Positions 42,194-51,176 of a DNA stretch of 64,000 bases are shown here, in pieces (the first letter of the stretch is position 1; every line of letters begins with the position of its first letter). Where the stretch lies: NCBI RefSeq assembly GCF_002850745.1, contig NZ_KZ559467.1:248001-312000 (forward strand), written 5' to 3'. The DNA is from Nonomuraea indica. GTDB lineage: Bacteria > Actinomycetota > Actinomycetes > Streptosporangiales > Streptosporangiaceae. A program made the translations under genes and the position numbers. The notes beneath the pieces were generated by a model, which saw only the letters and a list, made by a program, of their open reading frames with translations, was not told the DNA's origin and made no database searches.

Positions 42194-42499
42194 ATGCGTT
42201 TCTCTCGACCCGCTCATTCCTCCATGCTGGGGTGTGTGGCGCTGGCCCTGACTCTCAGCCTCGCCTCCTGTGGCAGCGGCGTGGACAAGGCGAGCCTCGT
42301 TCAGAAGATGAAGACTGAGCAGGACATCCAGGGCATACCCGAGTCGACCTTGTCCTGCCTCGCGGACGTCGCGCTGAAATACGGCGACATGGAGAGCCTG
42401 CAAGGCTACCTGGACGGTTCTGTCAAATCGATCGATGACGTCAAGGGCCTCAAGGAAGGCAAGGAGGTCGAGCAAGCAGGCCAGAAGTGCGCTCAGTGA
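42194..42499 (+). CDS. Small lipoprotein
   Basis: A 101 aa protein from ATG 42194, behind AGGTGA. The signal peptide is MRFSRPAHSSMLGCVALALT and the lipobox LASC precedes the mature cysteine. The mature part is charged and helical (SGVDKASLVQKMKTEQDIQG, then STLSCLADVALKYGDMESLQ, then EQAGQKCAQ) with two further cysteines. A 20-codon ORF at 42126-42188 ends five bases before the start and could be a coupling leader. No family recognised. It lies between palindrome site A and the third WPGLD/tail module; its relation to the ESX system is unproven. Confidence 0.7.
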   Translation: MRFSRPAHSSMLGCVALALTLSLASCGSGVDKASLVQKMKTEQDIQGIPESTLSCLADVALKYGDMESLQGYLDGSVKSIDDVKGLKEGKEVEQAGQKCAQ

Positions 42500-42721
42500 C
42501 CAGGCCGATCGAACCTGAGTTTCGGTCTGGGCTTCCAGTCCCTGCCTCACGCGCACCGGATGCGCCGCTGAAGGCCGGTGACTGAGGGGTCCGGCGCGGG
42601 AACGCCCGGCGTTGCCGCGCCCGCCCACCGGGAGTGCGCGCACGCATCGCCGGACACGGCGGTCAGCGGTCTGCGGCCCTTCCAGCATTGCGAGTGATCG
42701 AACACCCCTGAGGAGGGGGAC

Positions 42722-43129
42722 ATGGCGCCAGAACCGGTACCGCTCGAACACAACTGGCCAGGCCTGGACGCGGAACGAGACGGCGTGGTCTTCGACGCGA
42801 AAGCGATCGCGGGATCCGCTCAGGCGCTGAGAGACGCGCTGAGGCGGTTGACCGGCGAGGGCGGCGAGGGGAACGACCGGCACGCCCCCCAGGGCACCAT
42901 CGACGACCTGACCCAGTACACCACGCTCAGTCATCTCCGGGCGCAGTTGCAGAGCGTTCCCCGCTGGGAGGGCGGTCTCACCTTCGCTCAGATGCTGGAG
43001 ACCAGCCACGAGGAGTTCGTCGCGATCTACCGGGAGGTCCAGAAGTCCTTCGACACCGCCATCGCGCTGGTCGACGCCGCGGCCGGCAACTACAGGGCCG
43101 TGAGCGACCTGAACATGGGGGAGGTCTAG
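42722..43129 (+). CDS. WPGLD-motif ESX-associated protein (module copy 3, small gene)
   Basis: A 135 aa protein from ATG 42722 (GAGGAGGGGG upstream). It has NWPGLDAERDGVVFDAKAIA, then LTQYTTLSHLRAQLQSVPRW and EEFVAIYREVQKSFDTAIAL. It is the closest relative of the protein at 15746. It stands about 25 kb away from the ESX core, with its own large partner following after four bases. No WXG100 or core ecc gene lies next to it. This implies that the module duplicates and moves as a unit. Confidence 0.78.
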   Translation: MAPEPVPLEHNWPGLDAERDGVVFDAKAIAGSAQALRDALRRLTGEGGEGNDRHAPQGTIDDLTQYTTLSHLRAQLQSVPRWEGGLTFAQMLETSHEEFVAIYREVQKSFDTAIALVDAAAGNYRAVSDLNMGEV

Positions 43130-43133
43130 CGCC

Positions 43134-44495
43134 ATGGCCGAGGAGAAGGTCAAGAAGACGCATTGGCTCAAGCCCGCCCGCGGCGACTGGACGGTCGAAC
43201 ACGAGGACCGCACCGTGGCCGAGGTCAAGGATTTCATCAACGGCATCAGAGTCAAGGAGATCGAGGATGCCGGAGCCGCGTACGTGGACGCGTACGCGGT
43301 CGTCCACGACATCCAGTGGGCGCTGGCTCAGGAAGCCCAGGCGCTCGCGAGGGTCTGGGACGGGAAAGCCTCCGTAGCGGCGCAGAAGGCCCTGCGGACC
43401 CTCTACGTGGCCCTCGGCGAATTCGCCGAGAAGCTGCTCGAGATGGGCCACCCGCTCGTGACCCTGGCCGATGTGGTGCGCCAGCACCAGGAGTACCTCG
43501 ACGGTCACCTTCGGGGCGCGATGAACGGTGATGCGCGCCTGGCCCCGTGGAGTGATGACGGCCACTGGCTCGGCGCCTACGCCGTCTTCAACGGGGCCAT
43601 GCCGCGGTACGAGGACGCCGTCGTGCAGGGAGGCGGGTACAGCCTGACCGGGACCCTCGGCACTTCCCGGGACGAGCTGGCAGGACTGCATCTCAAGACA
43701 TTCAACGAGGACCTCAAGGCGATCTACGACAGGATGCCCGGCAAGGTGGAGAAGGAACTGCCCGCCATCACCTATCCGGTGGAGCCGACCGTGGAACGCA
43801 CGTCGCTCGATCCTCGCTTCGGCAGACCCACGTTCGACGGTCCTTCGGTCCGCTCCGGCGCGGACCCCGTCCATGCCGGCCCGACCGGCCTCTCGGGCGG
43901 CAGCGCCGACGCCCTCGGTGAGCGTGCGACTGCTGCCGAACACCCCACCCTCCCGGACGTCCCGCGTCTCGGAAGCCCTGACGTTCCCGCTCGTCCTGAC
44001 GACCGGGGCGAGCCGGATCTCGACCGAGGGCCGGACGTCCCATCGCCCGGCGCAGCCCCGGGCGCCAGAGACCCGTACGGCCACGCCCCGTCGCCCGGCG
44101 ATCCCATCCGGAGCCTGGATCAGCCGACACGGGTCTTCGGCCAGCCCACCGGCCCGCATACCGAACTGGCCACCTTCCAGCGCCCCGCCGACCCGCACAG
44201 CACCCCGTTTCACTCCACCCCGGCGAGTCCGACCCACTCCCTCCCGACGGGTCCGAACCACTCCCCGGTCACCGCCTTCGGCGTTCCCGGCACCGGCCCG
44301 AGCATCGGATCGGGATCGATCAACGGCGGGGCCACCGCCTTGAACGGCATGGGCGCACCCTTCATGCCCATGAGCGGGGCGAGCGGCATGGGCGGCCAGG
44401 AGGAGAAGGACCGGGAGTCCGGCACCTGGCTGCACGAGGACGACGACGTCTGGGGCGGCGACGTGGACGGTGTGGTCGACAGCAGACTCGGCTGA
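43134..44495 (+). CDS. Large helical-head/low-complexity/tail ESX protein (module copy 3, large gene)
   Basis: A 453 aa protein starting MAEEKVKKTHWLKPARGDWT. The head has AYAVVHDIQWALAQEAQALA, ARVWDGKASVAAQKALRTLY (a WDG turn) and DELAGLHLKTFNEDLKAIYD. The corresponding block in the copy at 16167 is DELAGHHLKAFTEDLRQIHT, so the two are clear paralogues. The middle is Pro/Arg/Asp-rich with a different composition from the other copies. The tail is GAPFMPMSGASGMGGQEEKD, then GTWLHEDDDVWGGDVDG. It is probably exported together with its WPGLD partner. The middle has changed while head and tail are conserved, which suggests that they carry the shared function. Confidence 0.78.
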   Translation: MAEEKVKKTHWLKPARGDWTVEHEDRTVAEVKDFINGIRVKEIEDAGAAYVDAYAVVHDIQWALAQEAQALARVWDGKASVAAQKALRTLYVALGEFAEKLLEMGHPLVTLADVVRQHQEYLDGHLRGAMNGDARLAPWSDDGHWLGAYAVFNGAMPRYEDAVVQGGGYSLTGTLGTSRDELAGLHLKTFNEDLKAIYDRMPGKVEKELPAITYPVEPTVERTSLDPRFGRPTFDGPSVRSGADPVHAGPTGLSGGSADALGERATAAEHPTLPDVPRLGSPDVPARPDDRGEPDLDRGPDVPSPGAAPGARDPYGHAPSPGDPIRSLDQPTRVFGQPTGPHTELATFQRPADPHSTPFHSTPASPTHSLPTGPNHSPVTAFGVPGTGPSIGSGSINGGATALNGMGAPFMPMSGASGMGGQEEKDRESGTWLHEDDDVWGGDVDGVVDSRLG

Positions 44496-44558
44496 CTACA
44501 GGGGGGAGGAGGGCCACTGGATCCTCACGCCCCCGGGTCGGGGCGTAGGGTCCCGGCT

Positions 44559-45509
44559 GTGAACGGGACAATCGCGGCATCGGCGGTCAGATACCTGCTG
44601 GCCGCGAGCGAAGACCCCGAGCGGCTGGCACGGGAAGCCGGCCTGTCCGATCACGAGTTCCCCTCCCGCGTCCCCGCTGACGCCGTGGACGAGCTGTGGG
44701 CACGTGCGGCGACGCTGAACGGTGACCCCCAGTTCGGGTTGACGCTCGGGCGCTCGTATCGGCCGGGCACGTTCGGCTTGCTGGACTTCCTGTTCCTGAG
44801 CTCGGACACGCTGGCGGATGCTCTCGGCTCCGCCGTACGGCATGTGGGGGTGCTCTCCACGGGAGGGTCGTACGGCTGGAGCGAGCACGACGGGCTGGTC
44901 ACTCTGAGCCGGAGCCTCCCGACGGAGAACGGGCACGCGGCCACCTTCCTGCTGGGCTGGCAGCTCGCGCTCGTCCGCGTGGCCGCCGGAAAGCCGATCA
45001 CGCCGGTCAGGATCGAGTTGGCCATGCCCGCGCCTCCCCGTCACGGAGATCTGATCGAGGCCTACGGCCCTCGCGCCATCGACTTCGGGCGTCAGGCCAA
45101 CTCGCTGACCTTCCGTCGCTCCGAACTGGAGATCCCGCTGGTCGGGGCCGATCCGGTGACGGCAGCGATGTTGCGGCGCCGGGCTGCACAGCTCCTTCCC
45201 GCCGAGAGGAGCTGGCGGGACAAGGTCCGGGCCTTCCAGGCGGAGCATCTCGGCGACCTGGACGCCGCGGCCGCACACTTCGCGATCAGCCCGCGCAGAC
45301 TCCAGGAACTGCTGAAACAGGAGGGCACGAACTGGCGGCGTGAGCTCGAGACGGTCCGCGGCGACCTGGCGGTGGAACTGCTGAGCGACGGCAGACTGCC
45401 GACAGCGGTCATCGCGCGGCGCCTGGGATACTCGGACGAGCGGGCCTTTCGCCGGGCCTTCAGACGCACACACGGAATGTCGCCCCGGCAGTATCGCCGG
45501 GGCGCGTGA
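44559..45509 (+). CDS. AraC-family transcriptional regulator
   Basis: A 316 aa protein. The N-terminal domain (ASAVRYLLAASEDPERLARE, then FGLLDFLFLSSDTLADALGS) is of the arabinose-binding-like OruR/ArgR type. The C-terminal double helix-turn-helix contains FAISPRRLQELLKQEGTNWR and AVIARRLGYSDERAFRRAFR, ending HGMSPRQYRRGA. Length is usual. It lies directly upstream of an alpha/beta hydrolase gene on the same strand (65-base gap) and so probably regulates it. The GTG start at 44559 is 63 bases after the tail-protein stop. Confidence 0.92.
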   Translation: MNGTIAASAVRYLLAASEDPERLAREAGLSDHEFPSRVPADAVDELWARAATLNGDPQFGLTLGRSYRPGTFGLLDFLFLSSDTLADALGSAVRHVGVLSTGGSYGWSEHDGLVTLSRSLPTENGHAATFLLGWQLALVRVAAGKPITPVRIELAMPAPPRHGDLIEAYGPRAIDFGRQANSLTFRRSELEIPLVGADPVTAAMLRRRAAQLLPAERSWRDKVRAFQAEHLGDLDAAAAHFAISPRRLQELLKQEGTNWRRELETVRGDLAVELLSDGRLPTAVIARRLGYSDERAFRRAFRRTHGMSPRQYRRGA

Positions 45510-45574
45510 AAGGTCCCCGGTCACACGCCTCCGGTCCTCCTGCCTGCCCCGGCGCCGGACGTACCTTCGTCCAC

Positions 45575-46750
45575 ATGACGCAGAACACCAAGCTGCAGCG
45601 CAGCAACGCGACCCGCTACTTCTTCGACGACCGCGACATGGACTTCATCTTCCAGTGGTCGTTGGGCGCGGCGAAGACCGGCGGGCTGGACTGCGGCGAG
45701 CTGTTCCACATCGCCTCCCGGATCAAGGACGGCGACACCGCCAGCTGGGTGGAGGAGTTCGAGGGCTTCGGCGACGGCCAGCGGGCACTGGCCGAGCGGT
45801 GGGCCGGACGGGGCCGGAACCGGAGCGCCGGAGAGGTCATGATGAAGGCCTACTACGCCTATCGGCAGGCCTGGCAGTTCGCCGGTCGCGGGGAGAGGTT
45901 CCTCCCGCTGATCTCCAAGTACGAGGAGGCCTTCAAGCGGGCCGTGGAACTGCTCGCACTCCCGATGACCTCCATCGAGGTGCCTTTCGAGGCTTCGTCG
46001 CTGCCGGGCCTGCGGATGGACGCCGGCCCCGGCACACCCACCCTGATCGTGATCGGCGGAGGAGACACGAGCAAGGAGGACATGTATCACCTGGCCGGCC
46101 GCAACGCCTGGGAGCGTGGCTACACCACAGTCATCGTCGACCTGCCGGGGCAGGGCAGCACACCGCTGCGCGGGCTGCACCTGATGGCCGAGACCGAGCG
46201 CCCGGTCGGCGCGATCGTCGACCACCTGGTGCAGACCTACGGGCAGGACACCGCGAAGCTCGCGATCATCGGGTTCTCCGGCGGCGGCTACATGATCAGC
46301 CGGGCGCTGATGTCCGAGCGCAGGATCGCCGCCGGCATCGCCAGCACGCCGATCCTGAACTTCGGCGAGGTGCTGCCCGCGGAGGTGGTCCGGGCGATGG
46401 CGAACGACGGGGCGATGAAGGACAGCTTCCAGATGTACCTGTGGCGCTCGGGCCTGTCCGAGCCCGTCGACTTCGCTCATCTGCTGCGCACCTTCACCAC
46501 CGACCCGAGCGAGATCCGCAGCGCGTTCCTGTCGATCACCGGGCTGAGCGAGTCGCCCGTCCTCATCGACCAGACGCGGCGATTCCACGAGAAACTGCCG
46601 GTGGAACGCAAGACTCTGCTGGAATTCGACGCGGCCTCGGGAGCCGACGCGCACTGCCAGATCAACAACCCGACCCGGCTCGCCCAGGAGGCCATGGACT
46701 GGCTCGACGAGACGCTCGGCGTGCGGGCCGTTCCGTCCACCCGCGAGTAG
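45575..46750 (+). CDS. Alpha/beta hydrolase, FrsA/pseudooxynicotine-hydrolase-like
   Basis: A 391 aa protein from ATG 45575; an upstream in-frame start at 45506 would overlap the AraC gene. A helical N-terminal cap (YFFDDRDMDFIFQWSLGAAK, then SAGEVMMKAYYAYRQAWQFA) precedes the hydrolase core. The core has TLIVIGGGDTSKEDMYHLAG, VIVDLPGQGSTPL, nucleophile elbow GFSGGGYM and the probable His in ADAHCQINNP. The cap-plus-core layout matches the FrsA/DUF1100 and 2,6-dihydroxypseudooxynicotine hydrolase group, which cleaves C-C or ester bonds. The natural substrate is unknown; the neighbouring AraC regulator probably senses it. Confidence 0.85.
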   Translation: MTQNTKLQRSNATRYFFDDRDMDFIFQWSLGAAKTGGLDCGELFHIASRIKDGDTASWVEEFEGFGDGQRALAERWAGRGRNRSAGEVMMKAYYAYRQAWQFAGRGERFLPLISKYEEAFKRAVELLALPMTSIEVPFEASSLPGLRMDAGPGTPTLIVIGGGDTSKEDMYHLAGRNAWERGYTTVIVDLPGQGSTPLRGLHLMAETERPVGAIVDHLVQTYGQDTAKLAIIGFSGGGYMISRALMSERRIAAGIASTPILNFGEVLPAEVVRAMANDGAMKDSFQMYLWRSGLSEPVDFAHLLRTFTTDPSEIRSAFLSITGLSESPVLIDQTRRFHEKLPVERKTLLEFDAASGADAHCQINNPTRLAQEAMDWLDETLGVRAVPSTRE

Positions 46751-46816
46751 GCCGCCGGAGGCATGCGGCGAAGTGGAGGCCGGCTCACCGAGCGACCTCA
46801 GCAGCATGATCGAAAA

Positions 46817-48955
46817 CTATCCCGCACCGGGCGCAGGTGACGGCTCATCACCCATGCTGTCCATCTCCCCCGGGTGGGGACGACACGGCAGGAGCCGTAC
46901 GGAGCCTTGGACGGTCGCGCCCCTGCCGGGAGCGGAGCTGACCGTGAGAACGCCGCCGACGGCCTCGAGCCGGTCCTTCATGTTGCGCAGGCCGCTGCCC
47001 TGACCGGGAGAGCGCGGGTCGAAGCCCGGGCCGGAGTCGCGGACGGTGAACTCCAGCCACCCTTCGCCGCCGGCGAGCCGCAGCAGCGGGACGCTCCCGC
47101 CGGCGTGCTTGGCCGCGTTCTGCAGGGCTTCGAGACAGCAGAAGTAGACCGCCGCCTCGATCTCGGGAGCGAAGCGTCCCAGGGATGAAGGCAGGTCGGC
47201 CTCGGCCCCGGCGGGCAGCTTGGCGAGGTGCGCGCGCAGCGCCGGGACCAGGCCCTTGTCAGCGAGAATCGCCGGGAAGACGCCGCGCGCCAGATCCCGT
47301 ACGGTCTCCAGGGCCGACTCCGCCTCCGCGCCGAGCTGTTCCAGCAGGGGACCGACGTGCGCGGGCTCGGTGTCGAGCAGTTGCCGGGCCAGCCGGAGCT
47401 TGAGGGCCAGAGCCACCAGGTTCTGCTGGGCGCCGTCGTGCAGGTCACGTTCGAGGCGCCGGCGCTCGGCGTCCTGGGCCGTCACGATGCGCCGGCGTGA
47501 CTCGCGCAGCTCCGCGGCCCGCGCGACGTCGCGGAAGGCGATGGCGGCGTGTGCCGCGAGGTCGGCCACGAGCTTGGCGTCCGTGGCGGTCGGCGGTTCG
47601 CCGGGCGGCTTCGTCAGCGCGATGGCCCCGAGGAGGGCTTCGTGGGTGCGGACCTCGGCGACCGTGTGCCCGGGGGGAAGCCGCGGAAGGGCGTCTTCGA
47701 CGACGTCCAGCGGCGCGGCGGGCTCGGCGGCCGGTGGATGCGAGGCGGCCGGCTCCAGCCGTCCGCCGACGCGCACCCAGACGTCCGTCCGCAGCGCTCC
47801 GGTGGCCTCCGCGAGCGCCCTGGCGAGCGATGGCAGGAACTCCTCGATGGACGAGGTCGTGGCCAGGCGCTCGGACAGGCGTGACAGAGTCTCGTACGGC
47901 GTGGCCCTGGCCCCGTGGACGAGGCGGTCGGCCAGCCGTTGCGCCCGGGTCCGCACCCCGCTGAACCCCAGTGCGGCGATGGCCGTGGCGACGAGCGGAA
48001 GGAGCATCCCGCCGCCGGTGCGTGCGCCGACGGCCGAGCCCACTCCGACGACGACGGCGAGGTAGACCGCCGTGATGAACCCGGCGAGCACGGTGTAGCT
48101 GAACGTCCGGTGGATGACGGCGTCGATGTCGTAGAGGCGGTACTTGACGATGGCGACCCCCATCGCCACCGGGATGCCGGCCGTGAGGACCAGCAGACTG
48201 GCGCGCCAGTCGGGGCGTCCCGTCGGGGGGACGAACTGCACCACGACGGCGGCCGCCGCGACCGTGACGCTGAACCCGAACCACTTGAGCTGCTGCCGCT
48301 CCTCACCGCCGGCCCTGCTGTAGCGCACCAGGCTGGCCGCCGCCGACGCCAGGGCGAGGGCGCAGAACGCCGCCGCCGGGACGGCGAGCAGCAAGTGGTC
48401 GGCGAGCCCGGTGAGCGCCGGCTCGAACGCCGGCGGCGCGAAGCCGGTGGCCAGGACGGCGGCACAGACCACCACGACGACCAGATCGGCCGCCGCCAGC
48501 CAGGCGACGGGACGCCAGCGGGCCGACGGCGGCCGGCCGTCGGGGAACAGCAGCGGCAGGAAGGTGCCCGCGGGAACCACGACGAGAACCCACAGCCATG
48601 ACCCGGCCCAGCCGGCCACCTCCCCGCCGGGCAGCGAGCCTGGTCTGGTGATGAGGGCATAGGCGGCGTAGCCCTGGCAGAAGCTGGTCGCCGCCAGCGC
48701 CAGGCCCATGCCGCCGAGCAGCCAGCCCATCGGGTTACCCGGCGACCGGGCGGCCACCAGTGCTCCGACGGCGGCGAACGCGACCGCCATGAGGGATGCG
48801 CCGAGACCGTAGCCCATCCCGGGCCCGTCGTCAGGCCGGTTGAGCACGGCGAGCATGGCGTTGGCCGCGGCGAGGGTCACCGTGCTCACCCACAGAGCCT
48901 GACGGAGCCGGCCCGTGACCCTCAGGAACGACCAGGATCTCTCAGCCGGAGCCAA
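46817..48955 (-). CDS. Sensor histidine kinase (LuxR-type two-component system)
   Basis: A 712 aa protein. A TTG start at 48955 overlaps the response-regulator end; downstream GTG codons are alternatives. The N-terminal half carries about eight membrane helices up to residue ~300. A GAF domain (about 345-485) follows, with RLSERLATTSSIEEFLPSLA. The HisKA_3 dimer region has ERRRLERDLHDGAQQNLVAL with the phospho-His near residue 505. The HATPase domain has LEALQNAAKHAGG and GQGSGLRNMKDRLEAVGG. The C-terminal tail is Pro-rich. It works with the response regulator directly upstream; the stimulus is unknown but likely membrane-associated. Confidence 0.9.
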   Translation of the reverse strand: MAPAERSWSFLRVTGRLRQALWVSTVTLAAANAMLAVLNRPDDGPGMGYGLGASLMAVAFAAVGALVAARSPGNPMGWLLGGMGLALAATSFCQGYAAYALITRPGSLPGGEVAGWAGSWLWVLVVVPAGTFLPLLFPDGRPPSARWRPVAWLAAADLVVVVVCAAVLATGFAPPAFEPALTGLADHLLLAVPAAAFCALALASAAASLVRYSRAGGEERQQLKWFGFSVTVAAAAVVVQFVPPTGRPDWRASLLVLTAGIPVAMGVAIVKYRLYDIDAVIHRTFSYTVLAGFITAVYLAVVVGVGSAVGARTGGGMLLPLVATAIAALGFSGVRTRAQRLADRLVHGARATPYETLSRLSERLATTSSIEEFLPSLARALAEATGALRTDVWVRVGGRLEPAASHPPAAEPAAPLDVVEDALPRLPPGHTVAEVRTHEALLGAIALTKPPGEPPTATDAKLVADLAAHAAIAFRDVARAAELRESRRRIVTAQDAERRRLERDLHDGAQQNLVALALKLRLARQLLDTEPAHVGPLLEQLGAEAESALETVRDLARGVFPAILADKGLVPALRAHLAKLPAGAEADLPSSLGRFAPEIEAAVYFCCLEALQNAAKHAGGSVPLLRLAGGEGWLEFTVRDSGPGFDPRSPGQGSGLRNMKDRLEAVGGVLTVSSAPGRGATVQGSVRLLPCRPHPGEMDSMGDEPSPAPGAG

Positions 48956-49622
48956 GCAGGCCCTCGTGGTGGAGGAAGGCCAGGACCGCCTTGACCCTCC
49001 GGTGCACGGTCAGGTCTCCGGCGATGTCGAGCTTGGCCAGGATCGCGTTGATGTGCTTCTCCACGGCGCGGAGCGACACCGTGAGCTCCGTGGCGATGCG
49101 CGCGTTGCTCTTGCCTTCGGCCATGAGGGCGAGGACCTCGCGTTCCCGCTCCGAGAGCCGGCCCAGCGGTGAGCCGGCCGCCCGCCGCCTGTCCGCTATC
49201 AGGGCGGCGACGACCTTCGGGTCGAGGGCGGAGCCGCCACGCGCGACGTCCTCGAGGGCGCGCGTCAGCTCGTCCAGGTGGGCCACGCGCTCCTTGAGCA
49301 GGTAGCCGACGCCCTCCGCGCTGTCGGCCAGCAGGTCGTAGGCGTAGTCGGGCTCGATGTGCTGGGACAGCACGACGACTCCGACCTCCGGGTGCTCGGC
49401 CCGGATGCGCCTGGCCGCCTGGATGCCCTCGTCCGTACGCGTCGGGGGCATGCGGATGTCGGTCAGGACCACGTCGGGCCGGTGCCCGCGCACGGCCGTG
49501 AGCAACCCCGGGAGATCGTCCGCGGTGGCGACAACCTCGAGGCCGTCCACCCGGTCCAGCAGGCCCCTGACCCCCTCCCGCACGAGGTAGTCGTCGTCGG
49601 CGAAGACGACCCTGAGTGCCAT
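48942..49622 (-). CDS. LuxR/NarL-family response regulator
   Basis: A 226 aa protein from ATG 49622; an upstream start at 49661 is possible. The receiver domain is ALRVVFADDDYLVREGVRGL with the acceptor Asp in VVLTDIRMPPT. The DNA-binding domain is LSEREREVLALMAEGKSNAR, then SLRAVEKHINAILAKLDI. It is the first gene of a two-gene operon and overlaps the kinase by 14 bases. It probably controls nearby genes, including the DUF418 gene diverging upstream, but no binding site can be assigned. Confidence 0.92.
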   Translation of the reverse strand: MALRVVFADDDYLVREGVRGLLDRVDGLEVVATADDLPGLLTAVRGHRPDVVLTDIRMPPTRTDEGIQAARRIRAEHPEVGVVVLSQHIEPDYAYDLLADSAEGVGYLLKERVAHLDELTRALEDVARGGSALDPKVVAALIADRRRAAGSPLGRLSEREREVLALMAEGKSNARIATELTVSLRAVEKHINAILAKLDIAGDLTVHRRVKAVLAFLHHEGLLGSG

Positions 49623-49958
49623 GGCAGAAATGATAGGACCTGGGGGATCTCGTGCCCGCACCAGTGGTCATGGGCGCTTTTCCGCAGCCAGGTGTGGTGC
49701 CCGCCTGATCGTCGTCCGGCGGCCGGCTCCGTAGCGTCCTTGTGACATGACGAGCGTGGCAATCCACGTGGCACACGGCAGCCGGCGGTCCGGCCGCCGC
49801 GGCGTCGCCGGCCATCGGCACCTGGATCTCGGTGCGGTGACCGTACGGCGGTGCGGGGACCTGCGACGGACTACGCGGCCCTGACGACGGACCATGAGAT
49901 CTCTGCCAGACCGGGCGATCCGGTTCACCTCGACCCGTGACAGGAGATTCGCTCCCCC
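49623..49958. promoter_or_regulatory. Divergent promoter region between response regulator and DUF418 gene
   Basis: A 336-base gene-free gap. It contains a small inverted repeat CGTGG-CAAT-CCACG at 49755-49768. A GGAG 12 bases before ATG 49959 is the ribosome binding site candidate. A response-regulator site in this gap is plausible, but no motif could be confirmed. Confidence 0.35.
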
Positions 49959-51176
49959 ATGGCGCCCACTGACGCCCCGATCCGCGGCCCGGTCCAGGCC
50001 GGCGAGCGCGCGCTCGCGCCCGACCTGGCCCGCGGCTTCATGCTGCTGCTCATCGCGGTCGCGAACACCCCCTGGTACCTCTGGGGCCGGGAGTTCCGGG
50101 CCACCACGATCCACCCGCCGGGAGGCTCGGTCCTGGACCGGATCACCCAGGTGGTCGCCATCGTCGGCGTGGACTTCCGCGTCTATCCGATGTTCGCGTT
50201 CCTGTTCGGCTACGGCATGGTGCAGCTCCTGCTGCGCCAGCAGGCCGCCGGGCACGCGGAGCCGGCCGTTCTGGCGCTGCTGCGCCGTCGCAGCCTGTGG
50301 CTGCTGGTGTTCGGGTTCGTGCACGCGGCGCTGCTGTGGCAGGGGGACATTCTCGGCGCGTACGGCGTGGCCGGTCTCCTCTTCGCCGGGCTTTTCCTGC
50401 GCCGGAACGACCGCACCCTGCTCACCTGGGCCGCGATCGGCGCCGGCGCCCTCGCGATGGCGACCCTGCTCGGCATCGTGGCCGCCTGGCTCGCCGCGTC
50501 CGCCGAGTCGCCTCCGGAGCCGGTCAACCTCCTGGCCTTCGGGGCGGCGGGCAGCGGGGAGAGCGACCTGCTCGCCGCGGCCTCGGCGCGCCTGGCCTTC
50601 TGGCCGCTGATCATCTTCGGCCAGGGGCTGCTCGCGCTGGCTGTGCCGATCGCGATCGTCCTCGGCTTCTGGGCGGCTCGGCAGCGGATCCTGGAGCGGC
50701 CGGAGAGGCATCTGCCACTGCTGCGCCGCGTCGCCGTCATCGGCATCGCGATCGGCTGGTCGGGCGGCCTGCCACACGCGGCCGCGGTCATGGGGGTGCT
50801 GCGAGTCCCCGGCGAGTCGATGTTCGTGTTCGAGGTCTCCCAGATCGCCACCGGCCTGCCCGCCGGCCTGGGTTACGCGGCGGTGTTCGGCCTGATCGGG
50901 CACCGGCTCGGCGGCCGGCGGAGGCCGGGGCGGGTGTCCACCGCGGTGGCCGCGGTGGGCAAGCGGTCGCTGTCGGCCTACCTCACCCAGTCGGTGCTGT
51001 GCGCCCCGGTGCTGGCCGCCTGGGGCCTCGGCGTCGGGGTCCAGTTGCACAGTGCCGCCATGGCCGGATACGCGATCGGGGTCTGGCTGATCACCGTGAT
51101 CGCGGCCTACCTGCTGGAGCGTCGCGGCAGCCGGGGACCCGCCGAGGTGCTGCTGCGCCGGCTGACGTACCGGTGA
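49959..51176 (+). CDS. DUF418-domain membrane protein
   Basis: A 405 aa integral membrane protein with about ten hydrophobic helices, e.g. LARGFMLLLIAVANTPWYLW and LWLLVFGFVHAALLWQGDIL. It has the conserved GDILGAYGVAGLL region and the C-terminal DUF418 block (AVGKRSLSAYLTQSVL). DUF418 proteins are acyltransferase-3-like membrane proteins of uncertain activity. The stop TGA overlaps the GTG of the TetR relic that follows. A transport or envelope-modification role is possible, but nothing in the sequence fixes it. Confidence 0.88.
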   Translation: MAPTDAPIRGPVQAGERALAPDLARGFMLLLIAVANTPWYLWGREFRATTIHPPGGSVLDRITQVVAIVGVDFRVYPMFAFLFGYGMVQLLLRQQAAGHAEPAVLALLRRRSLWLLVFGFVHAALLWQGDILGAYGVAGLLFAGLFLRRNDRTLLTWAAIGAGALAMATLLGIVAAWLAASAESPPEPVNLLAFGAAGSGESDLLAAASARLAFWPLIIFGQGLLALAVPIAIVLGFWAARQRILERPERHLPLLRRVAVIGIAIGWSGGLPHAAAVMGVLRVPGESMFVFEVSQIATGLPAGLGYAAVFGLIGHRLGGRRRPGRVSTAVAAVGKRSLSAYLTQSVLCAPVLAAWGLGVGVQLHSAAMAGYAIGVWLITVIAAYLLERRGSRGPAEVLLRRLTYR

